Origin: Microbacterium sp. Leaf288
Lineage (GTDB): Bacteria; Actinomycetota; Actinomycetes; Actinomycetales; Microbacteriaceae
Assembly (NCBI RefSeq): GCF_001422925.1
Contig: NZ_LMNI01000016.1
Coordinates: 1 to 58,958 of the forward strand
Direction: 5' to 3'
DNA length: 58,958 nt
The stretch's first letter is position 1; every line of letters begins with the position of its first letter. Below, in pieces: positions 51,938 through 58,958 of the stretch. The position numbers were made by a program, and so were the translations under genes. The notes below the pieces were generated by a model. That model was not told where the DNA came from. It saw nothing but the letters and a program-made list of their open reading frames with translations, and made no database searches.

Positions 51938-53020
51938 TCAGTCCTCGCCGAGCCCTGCCGCCGAGATGGGCGCTTCGCCCTCGGCTTCGAGCTGCTTGTT
52001 GAGCAGGCGCAGATCGAACAGGCCCTCGATCGAGCCGTCCTTCTGGGTGCCCGCCTGGATGCCGTTGTCGACGAGGGTCTCGAACGTGTCGGCGTGCGGG
52101 TCGACCGAGAACGTCACGTGCTCGAGCGCACGCTGGATGACGGCGTCCGCGAGCGGCTTGCCGGTCTCCTTCTCGATCGCGTCGTTGATGACAGCCGGCG
52201 CCTCGTCGGCGTTGTCGGCGATCCACGTGACGGCGGCCTCGTGGCCCTTCAGCAGGTCCGCGACGACATCGGGGTGCTCGTCGAGGAACTCCTTGCGCAC
52301 CAGCAGCACGGTCGTGGGGAACTCGCCGTCCTCCCACAGGTCCGCCTCGTCCTGCAGCACGTGCGCACCGGCGTCGATGACCAGCCGCGACACCCACGGC
52401 TCCGGCAGCCAGGCGCCGTCGAGCTGCCCGTCCTGGAACAGCGTCAAGGTCTGCGCGTTCTCGGTCGGCGTGATCTGCACGTCGCCGCCACCCGACGTGT
52501 CGGTCTCGAAGCCCTGGTCGGCCAGCCACACCCGGGCCGCCACGTCCTGCGTGTTGCCCAGCTGCGGCGTCGCGATCGTGGTGCCTTCGAGGTCGGCGGG
52601 GTCGTCGATGCCGTCACGCACGACCAGCGCCGCACCGCCGGTGGCGGCACCGGCGATGATGCGCGCCGACTCGCCGGCGGACTGGATGAAGGTGTTGATC
52701 GACGGGTTCGGGCCGATGTAGGTCGCGTCGATCGCGCCGGCGGTGAGCGCCTCGATGGCGGCGGGCCCGGCGTTGAACACCTGCGTGGTGATCGTGACGT
52801 CGTCGCCGACGGCGTCCTGGAAGAGGCCCTCCTCCAGTCCCACCAACGCGGGCGCGTGCGTCACGTTGGCGAAGTAGCCCAGGCGCAGCTCGTCGACCGA
52901 GGGCCCGGCGTCGCCGCTGGAGGTCTCGCTCGGTGATGCTGCAGCGGAGGCGCAGCCGGCCATCATGGCCGCCACGAGTCCCAGGGTTGTGAGTGCTGTC
53001 GCAGTGCGGATTTTGTTCAC
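51938..53020 (-). CDS. NrtA/SsuA-type ABC substrate-binding lipoprotein
   Basis: 360 aa from GTG with GAAGG upstream. Lipobox MMAGC (Cys 23). The periplasmic-binding fold of the nitrate/taurine/sulfonate group: ELRLGYFANVTHAPALVGLE, IEALTAGAIDATYIGPNPSI, DGAWLPEPWVSRLVIDAGA. The two-lobe ligand class is thought to be sulfonates, nitrate or nitrile-like compounds. No permease or ATPase gene lies next to it downstream, so the transporter operon is missing or was cut by the element insertion. Confidence 0.9.
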   Translation of the reverse strand: MNKIRTATALTTLGLVAAMMAGCASAAASPSETSSGDAGPSVDELRLGYFANVTHAPALVGLEEGLFQDAVGDDVTITTQVFNAGPAAIEALTAGAIDATYIGPNPSINTFIQSAGESARIIAGAATGGAALVVRDGIDDPADLEGTTIATPQLGNTQDVAARVWLADQGFETDTSGGGDVQITPTENAQTLTLFQDGQLDGAWLPEPWVSRLVIDAGAHVLQDEADLWEDGEFPTTVLLVRKEFLDEHPDVVADLLKGHEAAVTWIADNADEAPAVINDAIEKETGKPLADAVIQRALEHVTFSVDPHADTFETLVDNGIQAGTQKDGSIEGLFDLRLLNKQLEAEGEAPISAAGLGED

Positions 53021-53855
53021 GGTGTCGCCTTCGGTCGCCCTATCGAGTCGGACCCCAGCGGGCCCAATCGGTGAGGCTAGGGGCGAGGACTGGATGGAAG
53101 AAGGCTGATCGTCAAGCGACGACTTCTTCGGAAACCGTCCGATATGCGAGTTGCACTCGGGTTTCCTGGACGCGGTTCACCAAATCGTCAGTAGGAGGCG
53201 GCGTGGCAGATCGCTCCTCGTGGTCTGCCGGATCGTCGCGGACACTCCGTGGGAGCGCAGCGCGGACAGGGCACTGCTCGCAGCATGAGCGTCGTGACCG
53301 AACGGTAGGCCGTCGGACCGACGCGCGGCTGCAGCCAGCGACTACGTGAACGGGGGGGGATCAAGCCGAACTGCAACTGCTTGTCGGACCATGCGTCACG
53401 CTGGCGGTCGGACCTGGAGGCTCCTCCAAGAACGACCGCGCCGCAACCGGAGCGATCTACCGCGCGATGGCACCGAGAGATCTGGCGGACCCGTCCCGTC
53501 GGCGTGGTCGACTTCGACGGCGGAGCCGCAGCCTGCCGAGGCCTTGAACGCGGCTGTGAGGGCTTGCGCCGATGGCCTCGATTCTGCGGGGCCCCGAACG
53601 ATACCTGGGCGGCAGGCCGGCGCAGCCTTCTGACGCAGCGATATTCCCGGTGTCGAGTCCCGGCCCCCAGCGGGCTTGCGACCGCGCGAGCGCGGCTCAG
53701 GTCCTCGGACGCCGCAACCACTATTTGCGGCGTCCGAGAACCGTCCGTGCGCCCCATGCGCAAGGGAGGTCAGCGGCCCCAGCCCCAGAGATCCCCCAGG
53801 TAAGCGCCGAATCGGATCAGTTCCCAGGATCGGATCGTCGCTTGAGACCTACGGT
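53021..53855. other. Gene-poor region upstream of the ABC gene
   Basis: No frame shows a coherent domain. Long open frames here are Arg/Ser/Pro-rich shadows. The region may hold decayed genes and the promoter of the binding-protein gene. Confidence 0.35.
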
Positions 53856-53883
53856 ACCTTGTCCCCCTAATGGGGGACAAGGT
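53856..53883. promoter_or_regulatory. Perfect 12-bp palindrome with TAAT loop
   Basis: ACCTTGTCCCCC (53856-53867) and its exact complement GGGGGACAAGGT (53872-53883) flank TAAT. It is an unusually strong isolated palindrome in a gene-poor stretch. It could be a regulator operator or a hairpin terminator. No family is recognised. Confidence 0.5.
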
Positions 53884-54504
53884 GCAGACGGGAGGGGTTG
53901 CGGGATCGCCGCACAAGAAGCTGGAGATCGTGCGCGTGAGCCACAGCGCGCTGTCGAGTCGCCGAGCTGCGAGAGGACTGCCGACGGTGCGCGCGAGGAT
54001 TGGCGCGTCGCACGGGATGTGGATGAACTCGGGCCATCGACGTGCTGACCGGCCGCTTACCGGAGGAGGGAGGACGTTCGCATCACGCGTCAGCGGTTTT
54101 CCCTCGGCTGTCGGTATGCGCGAGCGAGCAGCGGTGGCACGGCGTCCCGCCCGGCACCCTGGGGCTGTCGGGTGGGACGCCGCTCCAACACGACAGCTGT
54201 CGGGGGAGAGTCAACTGCCGGAAACAGAGACGCGCGACCTGAGGAGCTATTACGCGGATTTCATGAATGTGACAGCAAAACTCAGCAGTGCTAGGCGCTG
54301 GGGTGTCCTGCGCTTGAGTGGATTGACTTGTCCACCGCCGCCAGGATCCGCGACGCCTTGGTCCCGCCTGCTCGCACGCCCGGCCGTCGGGCTCGGCTGA
54401 CCATGCCTCCGCTCCTACGTCTTGCGCGAGCTGGCATGGGAGGTCACCAGGTTGGGAGGAGCAATGGCCTGCCCGCGAGTAGGTTGGCGGACCTCGGGAT
54501 CACG
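53884..54504. other. Gene-poor stretch, 621 bp
   Basis: Open frames on the plus strand (to 54400 and 54789) look like shadows without domains. It lies downstream of the ROK regulator gene. Nothing else is recognised. Confidence 0.35.
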
Positions 54505-55662
54505 TCAGGATGCGATCCACTGAGGCACCCCTGCCGCTTCCAGTGCCAAGCGATGCGCTTCAAGGGCCGCGCCGGCAAGCGGTGTGACCTGACTGGTCAC
54601 GAACCGGGGCGGATCGGTCGTAAGCATCGCCACGCGCTCGGCCAGTGCCGCAGTGAACTCCGGAAACTCGCTGAGAGGGCCGCCGAACGCGATGGCGCTG
54701 GGGTTGAGCGAGATCGCCATATTCGCGACCGCGAGCCCCAACGTCGAAGCGATAGCCCGCGCCGCTGGGGGAAGGGGGCGCCGCCCTAGCAACGCGACCG
54801 CTGTCGGAAGGTCGAAGACATGGCTCCCCGCCTTTCCGAGTCCCAATCCGGCGAGCTTTTCGGTGATGTCCACGTCTTCTGATGGGTCCGGTCGAAGGTA
54901 GCCGATCTCACCTGACAGCCCGCGGCGTCCGCGCAGCAGCCGCCCGTCGAATAGCAGGCCGGCGCCTAGTCCATCGCCGAGGTAGACGTAGATGAAGTCG
55001 TCGCAGTCTTTGAGTGCTCCCGTTCGGTGCTCCCCGATGGTGGCCCAGTTGACGTCGTTGTCGATCACCAGGCGTTCGGCCTCGTGCAGCTGGAGCTCTG
55101 AGCGGGGCCTGAAGTTTGGTGCGGGGAAAACAGACTTGGACAACACGATCGGGTCGCCGGTGTCAGCGTCGACTGGATCAGCGATGGAAACGGCGGCTGC
55201 CAGCAGCGGGACGGAATACGCCGCCGCGGACTCCGCAAGCAATCGATTAGTCGTTGCGGCTACATCGTCGAGCTTGTGATGCGGTGCGGCCCTTACTTCG
55301 AGTGTCGATTGAACTGTGCCGTGCAGGTCCATTGCCTGCACCGTGATGAAGTCATTGTCGATCACGACGGCGAGCGACCGTCCGAAGCCCGGGTTGAGTT
55401 CGAACAACGTCGCGACGCCCCCACGCCGGCCCTCGCGAATGCCGACGTCTCGGAGGACGCCTCGATCCACGAGTCGCGTGACCGCTGCCGCTACCGCCGG
55501 TTTCGATAGCCCCGATGCCTCGGCGACCTCGGCGCGAGACATCGGCGCGCGTGCGTCGCTAAGGACAGCGAGCACATGTTGGTCGGTCATCGATGCCAGG
55601 ACTTCCGGGCGCGGGGCGATGAGACGTGACGTGGTCGTCACTCGGTCATTGCTTGACTCCAC
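54505..55662 (-). CDS. ROK-family transcriptional regulator
   Basis: 385 aa from GTG with GGAAGG upstream. N-terminal winged HTH: VLAVLSDARAPMSRAEVAEA, SGLSKPAVAAAVTRLVDRGV, then the ROK sugar-kinase-like domain with VSIADPVDADTG, YVYLGDGLGAGLLFDG and RGLSGEIGYLRPDP. The canonical zinc Cys motif (CxCGxxGC) is absent. ROK regulators repress sugar-uptake and sugar-catabolism genes and are relieved by sugar. A matching operator lies 29 bp upstream, shared with the oxidoreductase gene. Confidence 0.9.
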   Translation of the reverse strand: MESSNDRVTTTSRLIAPRPEVLASMTDQHVLAVLSDARAPMSRAEVAEASGLSKPAVAAAVTRLVDRGVLRDVGIREGRRGGVATLFELNPGFGRSLAVVIDNDFITVQAMDLHGTVQSTLEVRAAPHHKLDDVAATTNRLLAESAAAYSVPLLAAAVSIADPVDADTGDPIVLSKSVFPAPNFRPRSELQLHEAERLVIDNDVNWATIGEHRTGALKDCDDFIYVYLGDGLGAGLLFDGRLLRGRRGLSGEIGYLRPDPSEDVDITEKLAGLGLGKAGSHVFDLPTAVALLGRRPLPPAARAIASTLGLAVANMAISLNPSAIAFGGPLSEFPEFTAALAERVAMLTTDPPRFVTSQVTPLAGAALEAHRLALEAAGVPQWIAS

Positions 55663-55690
55663 CGAAGTCCTTCCCTATCATCATGGAATT

Positions 55691-55715
55691 ATTCAGTAAC
55701 CGTAGATTACTGAAT
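55691..55715. promoter_or_regulatory. Candidate ROK operator
   Basis: ATTCAGTAA (55691-55699) and TTACTGAAT (55707-55715) form a perfect 9-bp inverted repeat with a 7-base spacer. It lies between the divergent ROK gene and the oxidoreductase, the expected site for auto- and operon repression. AT-richer than its surroundings. Confidence 0.75.
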
Positions 55716-55761
55716 CGGTTCTCCGCCAACGGATGGGCCGACGGACTACCGGAGGGACACC

Positions 55762-56904
55762 ATGGCGCGCAGTGGCGCAGTAGGCATCGGCGTAATCGGC
55801 GCGGGCATGATCAGCGATCAGTACCTGTCCTTTCTCGCGAGATGTGCAGACGTTCGTCTCGTTGCAATCGGGGACGTGAATGCCGAACGAGCCGCTGCCC
55901 AAGCGGATCGGTACAACATCCCAGTGTCCGGCGCACCCGAGCGGGTCCTGGACAACAACCAGGTCGAAATTGTCCTTAACCTTACAATCCCGGAAGTCCA
56001 TGTCGAGGTCTCCACGAACGCTCTGCAAGCGGGGAAGCACGTGTGGAGCGAGAAGCCCATCGGAATCGACCGGGCATCCTCCAAGAGGCTAGTCGACCTC
56101 GCGCAGGAGAAGGATCTTCTTCTGGGAGTTGCCCCGGACACCGTCCTCGGGCCCACGTGGCAGACCGCAAAGCGTGCGATCCAGGACGGCGTGATCGGAA
56201 CGCCCCTCACTGCGGTGACAGCCTTCCAGGGGCCCGGGCCTGAGGTCTTCCACCCGAATCCGGGCTTCCTGTACGCGCGGGGCGCAGGTCCGCTGTTCGA
56301 CATCGGACCGTACTACTTGACAGCGCTTGTCCAGCTCCTCGGCCCCATCGCCGAAGTCCTCGCCGCCGGACATCGCAGCCAGGACCACCGCGAGGTTCTG
56401 GTCGGGCCCAACGCGGGGGAGCCGTTCCCGGTAGACGTGCTCACTCATATCGCGGTCGTGAGCAACTTCACCGGAGGTCAGACGGCGTCCTCTTTGATGA
56501 GCGCCGACATTCCGCGCCACAAGCACGGTGTATTCGAGGTGCACGGCACGGAGGGAACCCTCGTGCTGGGAAACCCCAACTATCACGGTGAGATACCGAT
56601 CCTTCGCTACGGAAAGAGTGCCGAAGTCGAAGGAATCGAGCTCATCCAGCAATCCACGACCATCCCGGAAGTCGGTCCCCTGACGACGCGGGGTGTGGGA
56701 GCCCTCACCATGGCTCGAACCGTCCGCAACGGCGGGGAACTTCATGTCGCGACCGGTGAGCTCGGCTACCACGTGCTGGACGTCATGGTGAGCATCGAGG
56801 AATCGGTGGCCACCCGCGGGTACGTGTCTGTTGAGAGCACCCTCGACCCGATTCCTGCCCTCCCGGCCGACTTCGACCCGTTCGAGGCAACCCTCGTTCC
56901 GTGA
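55762..56904 (+). CDS. Gfo/Idh/MocA-family oxidoreductase
   Basis: 380 aa with GGAGGGACACC before ATG. Rossmann NAD-binding start VGIGVIGAGMISDQYLSFLA (about 6-25), then HVWSEKPIGIDRASSKRLVD with the family EKP motif, and the C-terminal domain with PLFDIGPYYLTALVQLLGP. Enzymes of this group oxidise sugars, inositols or related diols. It is the first gene of the sugar cluster downstream of the ROK operator. Confidence 0.9.
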   Translation: MARSGAVGIGVIGAGMISDQYLSFLARCADVRLVAIGDVNAERAAAQADRYNIPVSGAPERVLDNNQVEIVLNLTIPEVHVEVSTNALQAGKHVWSEKPIGIDRASSKRLVDLAQEKDLLLGVAPDTVLGPTWQTAKRAIQDGVIGTPLTAVTAFQGPGPEVFHPNPGFLYARGAGPLFDIGPYYLTALVQLLGPIAEVLAAGHRSQDHREVLVGPNAGEPFPVDVLTHIAVVSNFTGGQTASSLMSADIPRHKHGVFEVHGTEGTLVLGNPNYHGEIPILRYGKSAEVEGIELIQQSTTIPEVGPLTTRGVGALTMARTVRNGGELHVATGELGYHVLDVMVSIEESVATRGYVSVESTLDPIPALPADFDPFEATLVP

Positions 56905-57014
56905 CGGCGCGTTCGTCTCATGGACACGGGTGAGAAGCCGCTTCAAGCCCAACTGTCAGCGCCGGAGGCTACGCGCTTCTGGGCCCACGCGAAATCAATC
57001 AACAGAGGAGAACC

Positions 57015-57347
57015 ATGCCCACCCAGATCTTCGCCACCTACCGTCTGCACGACGGAGTAGACCCGGCCGCGTTCGTCAAGTGGTCCCGCGAGGTGGACCA
57101 GCCGGCCTGCCGGCAGGCGCCCGCTATCCATTCGTTCAAGGTGTACCTCGTCGCGGGCGACAGCGTCGACATCAAGGGCGGGGTCGTAGAGGGGAACTCG
57201 TTCAACGTCGTCGAAGACATCGTCGCCGAGAGCTGGGACGCGCTTCAGGCGACGTTCGCTTCTGAGGATTGGAAGGAAATCGGGTCTGCGTGGGGCACAT
57301 TCGCAGACGAGAACTCCTTGCAGTTCCACCTGTCCGAGGTGATCTAG
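57015..57347 (+). CDS. RedY/HapK-like small protein
   Basis: 110 aa with AGAGGAG before the ATG. A dimeric alpha/beta-barrel-like fold is suggested by FATYRLHDGVDPAAFVKWSR, then SFKVYLVAGDSVDI and EDIVAESWDALQATFAS. I recognise this as REDY-like protein HapK type. Its role in sugar metabolism is unclear. It stands 110 bp after the oxidoreductase and is followed by a terminator hairpin. Confidence 0.7.
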   Translation: MPTQIFATYRLHDGVDPAAFVKWSREVDQPACRQAPAIHSFKVYLVAGDSVDIKGGVVEGNSFNVVEDIVAESWDALQATFASEDWKEIGSAWGTFADENSLQFHLSEVI

Positions 57348-57356
57348 AGCACACCC

Positions 57357-57397
57357 ACGGTCTGCGCAGGACAGGAATGACGTTCTGCGCAGACCGT
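57357..57397 (+). terminator. Perfect 13-bp hairpin
   Basis: ACGGTCTGCGCAG (57357-57369) and CTGCGCAGACCGT (57385-57397) pair perfectly around a 15-nt loop, ten bases after the RedY-like gene stop. It likely ends that transcript before the ABC binding-protein gene. No T-run follows. Confidence 0.75.
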
Positions 57398-57517
57398 TCA
57401 CAGCCGATGTAAGCCGGGCACTCCTGCGGCCGTGCCGCTGCCCATCCGACGTACCAGTCGGGCAACCCGAACGGCTCTTCGCACGGCGGAGACCACGAAG
57501 TACAAGGAAGTACAGCA

Positions 57518-58573
57518 ATGAAGAAGTCTCGTGCACTGAGCATCATGGCGGGCGTGCTCGTCCTCGCGCTCGCCGTTTCCGGGTGTAGCGGCGGTGCCGC
57601 CGGCGGCGAGCAGTCTCAGGGTGGCGGTGATGAGGATCAGCAGTACGTCGTCGGTATCAGCAATACCCTGGCCAGCAGCCTGTGGCGGGAGCAGATGATC
57701 TGCTCGATCAAGGCGGAGGCTCTTGCCAGCGGCAAGGTCTCCGAAGTGATCACCATCAGCAAGGACGGTGGCCCGACCGAGCAGATCCAGGACCTGCAGA
57801 ACCTCATCTCGCAGGGTGTCGACATCCTCGTCGTCAACCCCTCCGACCCCGAGAAGCTGAACTCCATCATCGCCGAGGCCGACGCGCAAGGCATCACCGT
57901 AGTTGCCGTGGATTCCGCCGTCACGGCGCCGGAAGCACACGTCATCACGAACGACCAGGTGGCATGGGGCGAGCTCGAGATGCGCAAGCTCGCCGAGATG
58001 ATCGGCGGCGAGGGTGACGTGCTCTACATGCGTGGCATCCAAGGCGTCCAGGCCGACATCGACCGTGACACCGGGGTGAAGGCGGCGCTCGAGGACTACC
58101 CCGGCATCAACCTCAAGGAAGTCTGGACCGGATGGGACTACACCAAGGCCGGCGAAATCGCGGTGCAGGAGTTCAGCGCCAAGCAGTACGACGCCGTCTG
58201 GACGTCGGGGCCGGACTACCCGGTCGTGAACGGCATTCTCACAGCTGGACGCGACCTTGTCCCTATCGGAGGCCAGGGCTCGAACGAGTTCATCAAGCAG
58301 CTCACCGAGGGAGCTGAGGGCGTCCTGGTTACCAACCCCCCTGCCATCGGAGGCGCAGGTCTGAACGTCGCACTTCGCGTCGCCGGCGGCGAGGACGTGG
58401 AACACGACACCATCATCGACCCGGAGGTGTTCACCTCAACGGACAACGCTGCCGACCTGGCCGGGATGTATCTCCCTGACGAGGCTCCGAACTTCATCAC
58501 CACGCTGTCGGTGCCCGGGCTGACCACGTACACCGACGAGCAGGTCCTGGCTTGCAAGGGCCCGGGCGAATGA
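57518..58573 (+). CDS. Sugar ABC transporter substrate-binding lipoprotein
   Basis: 351 aa. Signal sequence with lipobox AVSGC (Cys 23), then a Gly/Ser-rich linker. Type-1 periplasmic-binding protein: VVGISNTLASSLWREQMICS, LISQGVDILVVNPSDPEKLN, GITVVAVDSAVTAPEAHVIT and GQGSNEFIKQLTEGAEGVLV. It resembles ribose- or inositol-type sugar binders (RbsB/XylF class). Transporter membrane and ATPase genes would be beyond the window. It ends with a strong hairpin. Confidence 0.9.
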   Translation: MKKSRALSIMAGVLVLALAVSGCSGGAAGGEQSQGGGDEDQQYVVGISNTLASSLWREQMICSIKAEALASGKVSEVITISKDGGPTEQIQDLQNLISQGVDILVVNPSDPEKLNSIIAEADAQGITVVAVDSAVTAPEAHVITNDQVAWGELEMRKLAEMIGGEGDVLYMRGIQGVQADIDRDTGVKAALEDYPGINLKEVWTGWDYTKAGEIAVQEFSAKQYDAVWTSGPDYPVVNGILTAGRDLVPIGGQGSNEFIKQLTEGAEGVLVTNPPAIGGAGLNVALRVAGGEDVEHDTIIDPEVFTSTDNAADLAGMYLPDEAPNFITTLSVPGLTTYTDEQVLACKGPGE

Positions 58574-58594
58574 CGGGCGCCCGCGCCTGACATA

Positions 58595-58630
58595 TGCGGG
58601 CGGTCACGTAAACCAACGCGACCGCCCGCA
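58595..58630 (+). terminator. GC-rich terminator hairpin
   Basis: TGCGGGCGGTC (58595-58605) and GACCGCCCGCA (58620-58630) form an 11-bp perfect stem with a 14-nt loop, 22 bases after the binding-protein stop. Probable intrinsic or hairpin-stabilised terminator. Confidence 0.75.
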
Positions 58631-58958
58631 ACTGCATCCACTTATGGCCCGCCTTTCGACTGGACCCCGCAGCCGTCGACGCTGCGTGGCCGGGCACCAC
58701 CAGCTCTTGGAACGCATCCCCTTGGCCCTAAGTGAGGGCTCCTCTGCATGCACGGATGGCTGCTTTCGCTTGCGCTGCGGGGCCTGAACAAACCTCTTGC
58801 ATGTTTGTACCGTTCACGTATGATGATCGAAACAATCATCTTCCGTCGGTGTGACGTGGCTGCGGCGGCGTTGTTGATGGGGTGATGGGTCTTTGTTCGC
58901 GGATTGGATCGGATTTCAGTTATGCCCATGATCAACGGGTTCACGCCTGGCCAGAGTG
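58631..58958. other. Promoter-type region at right edge
   Basis: No complete gene. GATGAT/ATCATC elements (about 58831-58850) surround a short AT-rich stretch. An ATG at 58922 (MPMINGFTPGQ) could start the next gene, but only about 12 residues are in the window. Confidence 0.35.

Noticed and set aside
53188..54400. Several Arg/Ser-rich frames on both strands
   Set aside because: No domain, no ribosome-binding sites, typical high-GC shadow composition.

Overview
The window is high-GC DNA from an actinobacterium, most likely Micrococcales/Microbacteriaceae. The grounds are base composition, frequent GTG starts, ATGA/GTGA gene overlaps, DUF2510 proteins, a SCO6880-type conjugation protein and a MobF relaxase. 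This placement is inference; no rRNA or other species marker is present.

About 1-50,980 reads as one integrative and conjugative element (ICE) or integrated plasmid whose left end lies outside the window. Its backbone comes in two blocks. Block one (about 0.1-10.4 kb) holds an excisionase-like HTH protein, ParA and a small partition partner, an Arg/Tyr-rich repeat protein, small unknown proteins, an IS110-family insertion, a zeta-like toxin/antitoxin operon ending in a resolvase relative without its catalytic serine, a ParB-family protein and a NrdH/glutaredoxin-like redoxin. Block two (35.3-50.5 kb) is the transfer region. It has a MobF relaxase-helicase on the plus strand. Facing it is a long minus-strand operon: SSB, two small proteins, VirD4-type coupling ATPase, MinD/ParA-like ATPase, VirB4-type ATPase, SCO6880/PrgI-type membrane protein, VirB6-like channel, VirB2-like pilin candidate, M23 peptidase and a VirB8/TcpC-like anchor. 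A partial tRNA 3' end at 50,941-50,979 is a plausible attachment-site scar.

The cargo (about 10.4-35.2 kb) is a defence-type island. It contains an HNH nuclease, a DEDDh exonuclease-BRCT protein, a HEPN-domain protein, a NACHT STAND NTPase with an N-terminal PD-(D/E)xK-like nuclease, a NA37 nucleoid protein co-transcribed with a RelA/SpoT-type nucleotide synthetase, a second RelA/SpoT-type protein, a uracil-DNA-glycosylase-like protein, a multi-pass membrane patatin phospholipase and a stand-alone ScoMcrA-like head domain. It also has lipoproteins, DUF2510 proteins, an intact IS21 element with a 5-bp target duplication, a frameshifted pseudogene and three copies of a 57-nt dispersed repeat. 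The best candidate for an undescribed system is the divergent cluster at 14.1-20.8 kb: HEPN plus NACHT-nuclease on one strand, NA37 plus RelA/SpoT synthetase on the other.

Right of the tRNA scar (51-59 kb) the genes look chromosomal. There is an orphan NrtA/SsuA-type binding lipoprotein and a gene-poor 1.5-kb stretch with a perfect palindrome. A sugar-catabolism cluster follows: ROK regulator with a visible operator, Gfo/Idh/MocA oxidoreductase, RedY/HapK-like small protein, and a sugar ABC transporter binding lipoprotein.
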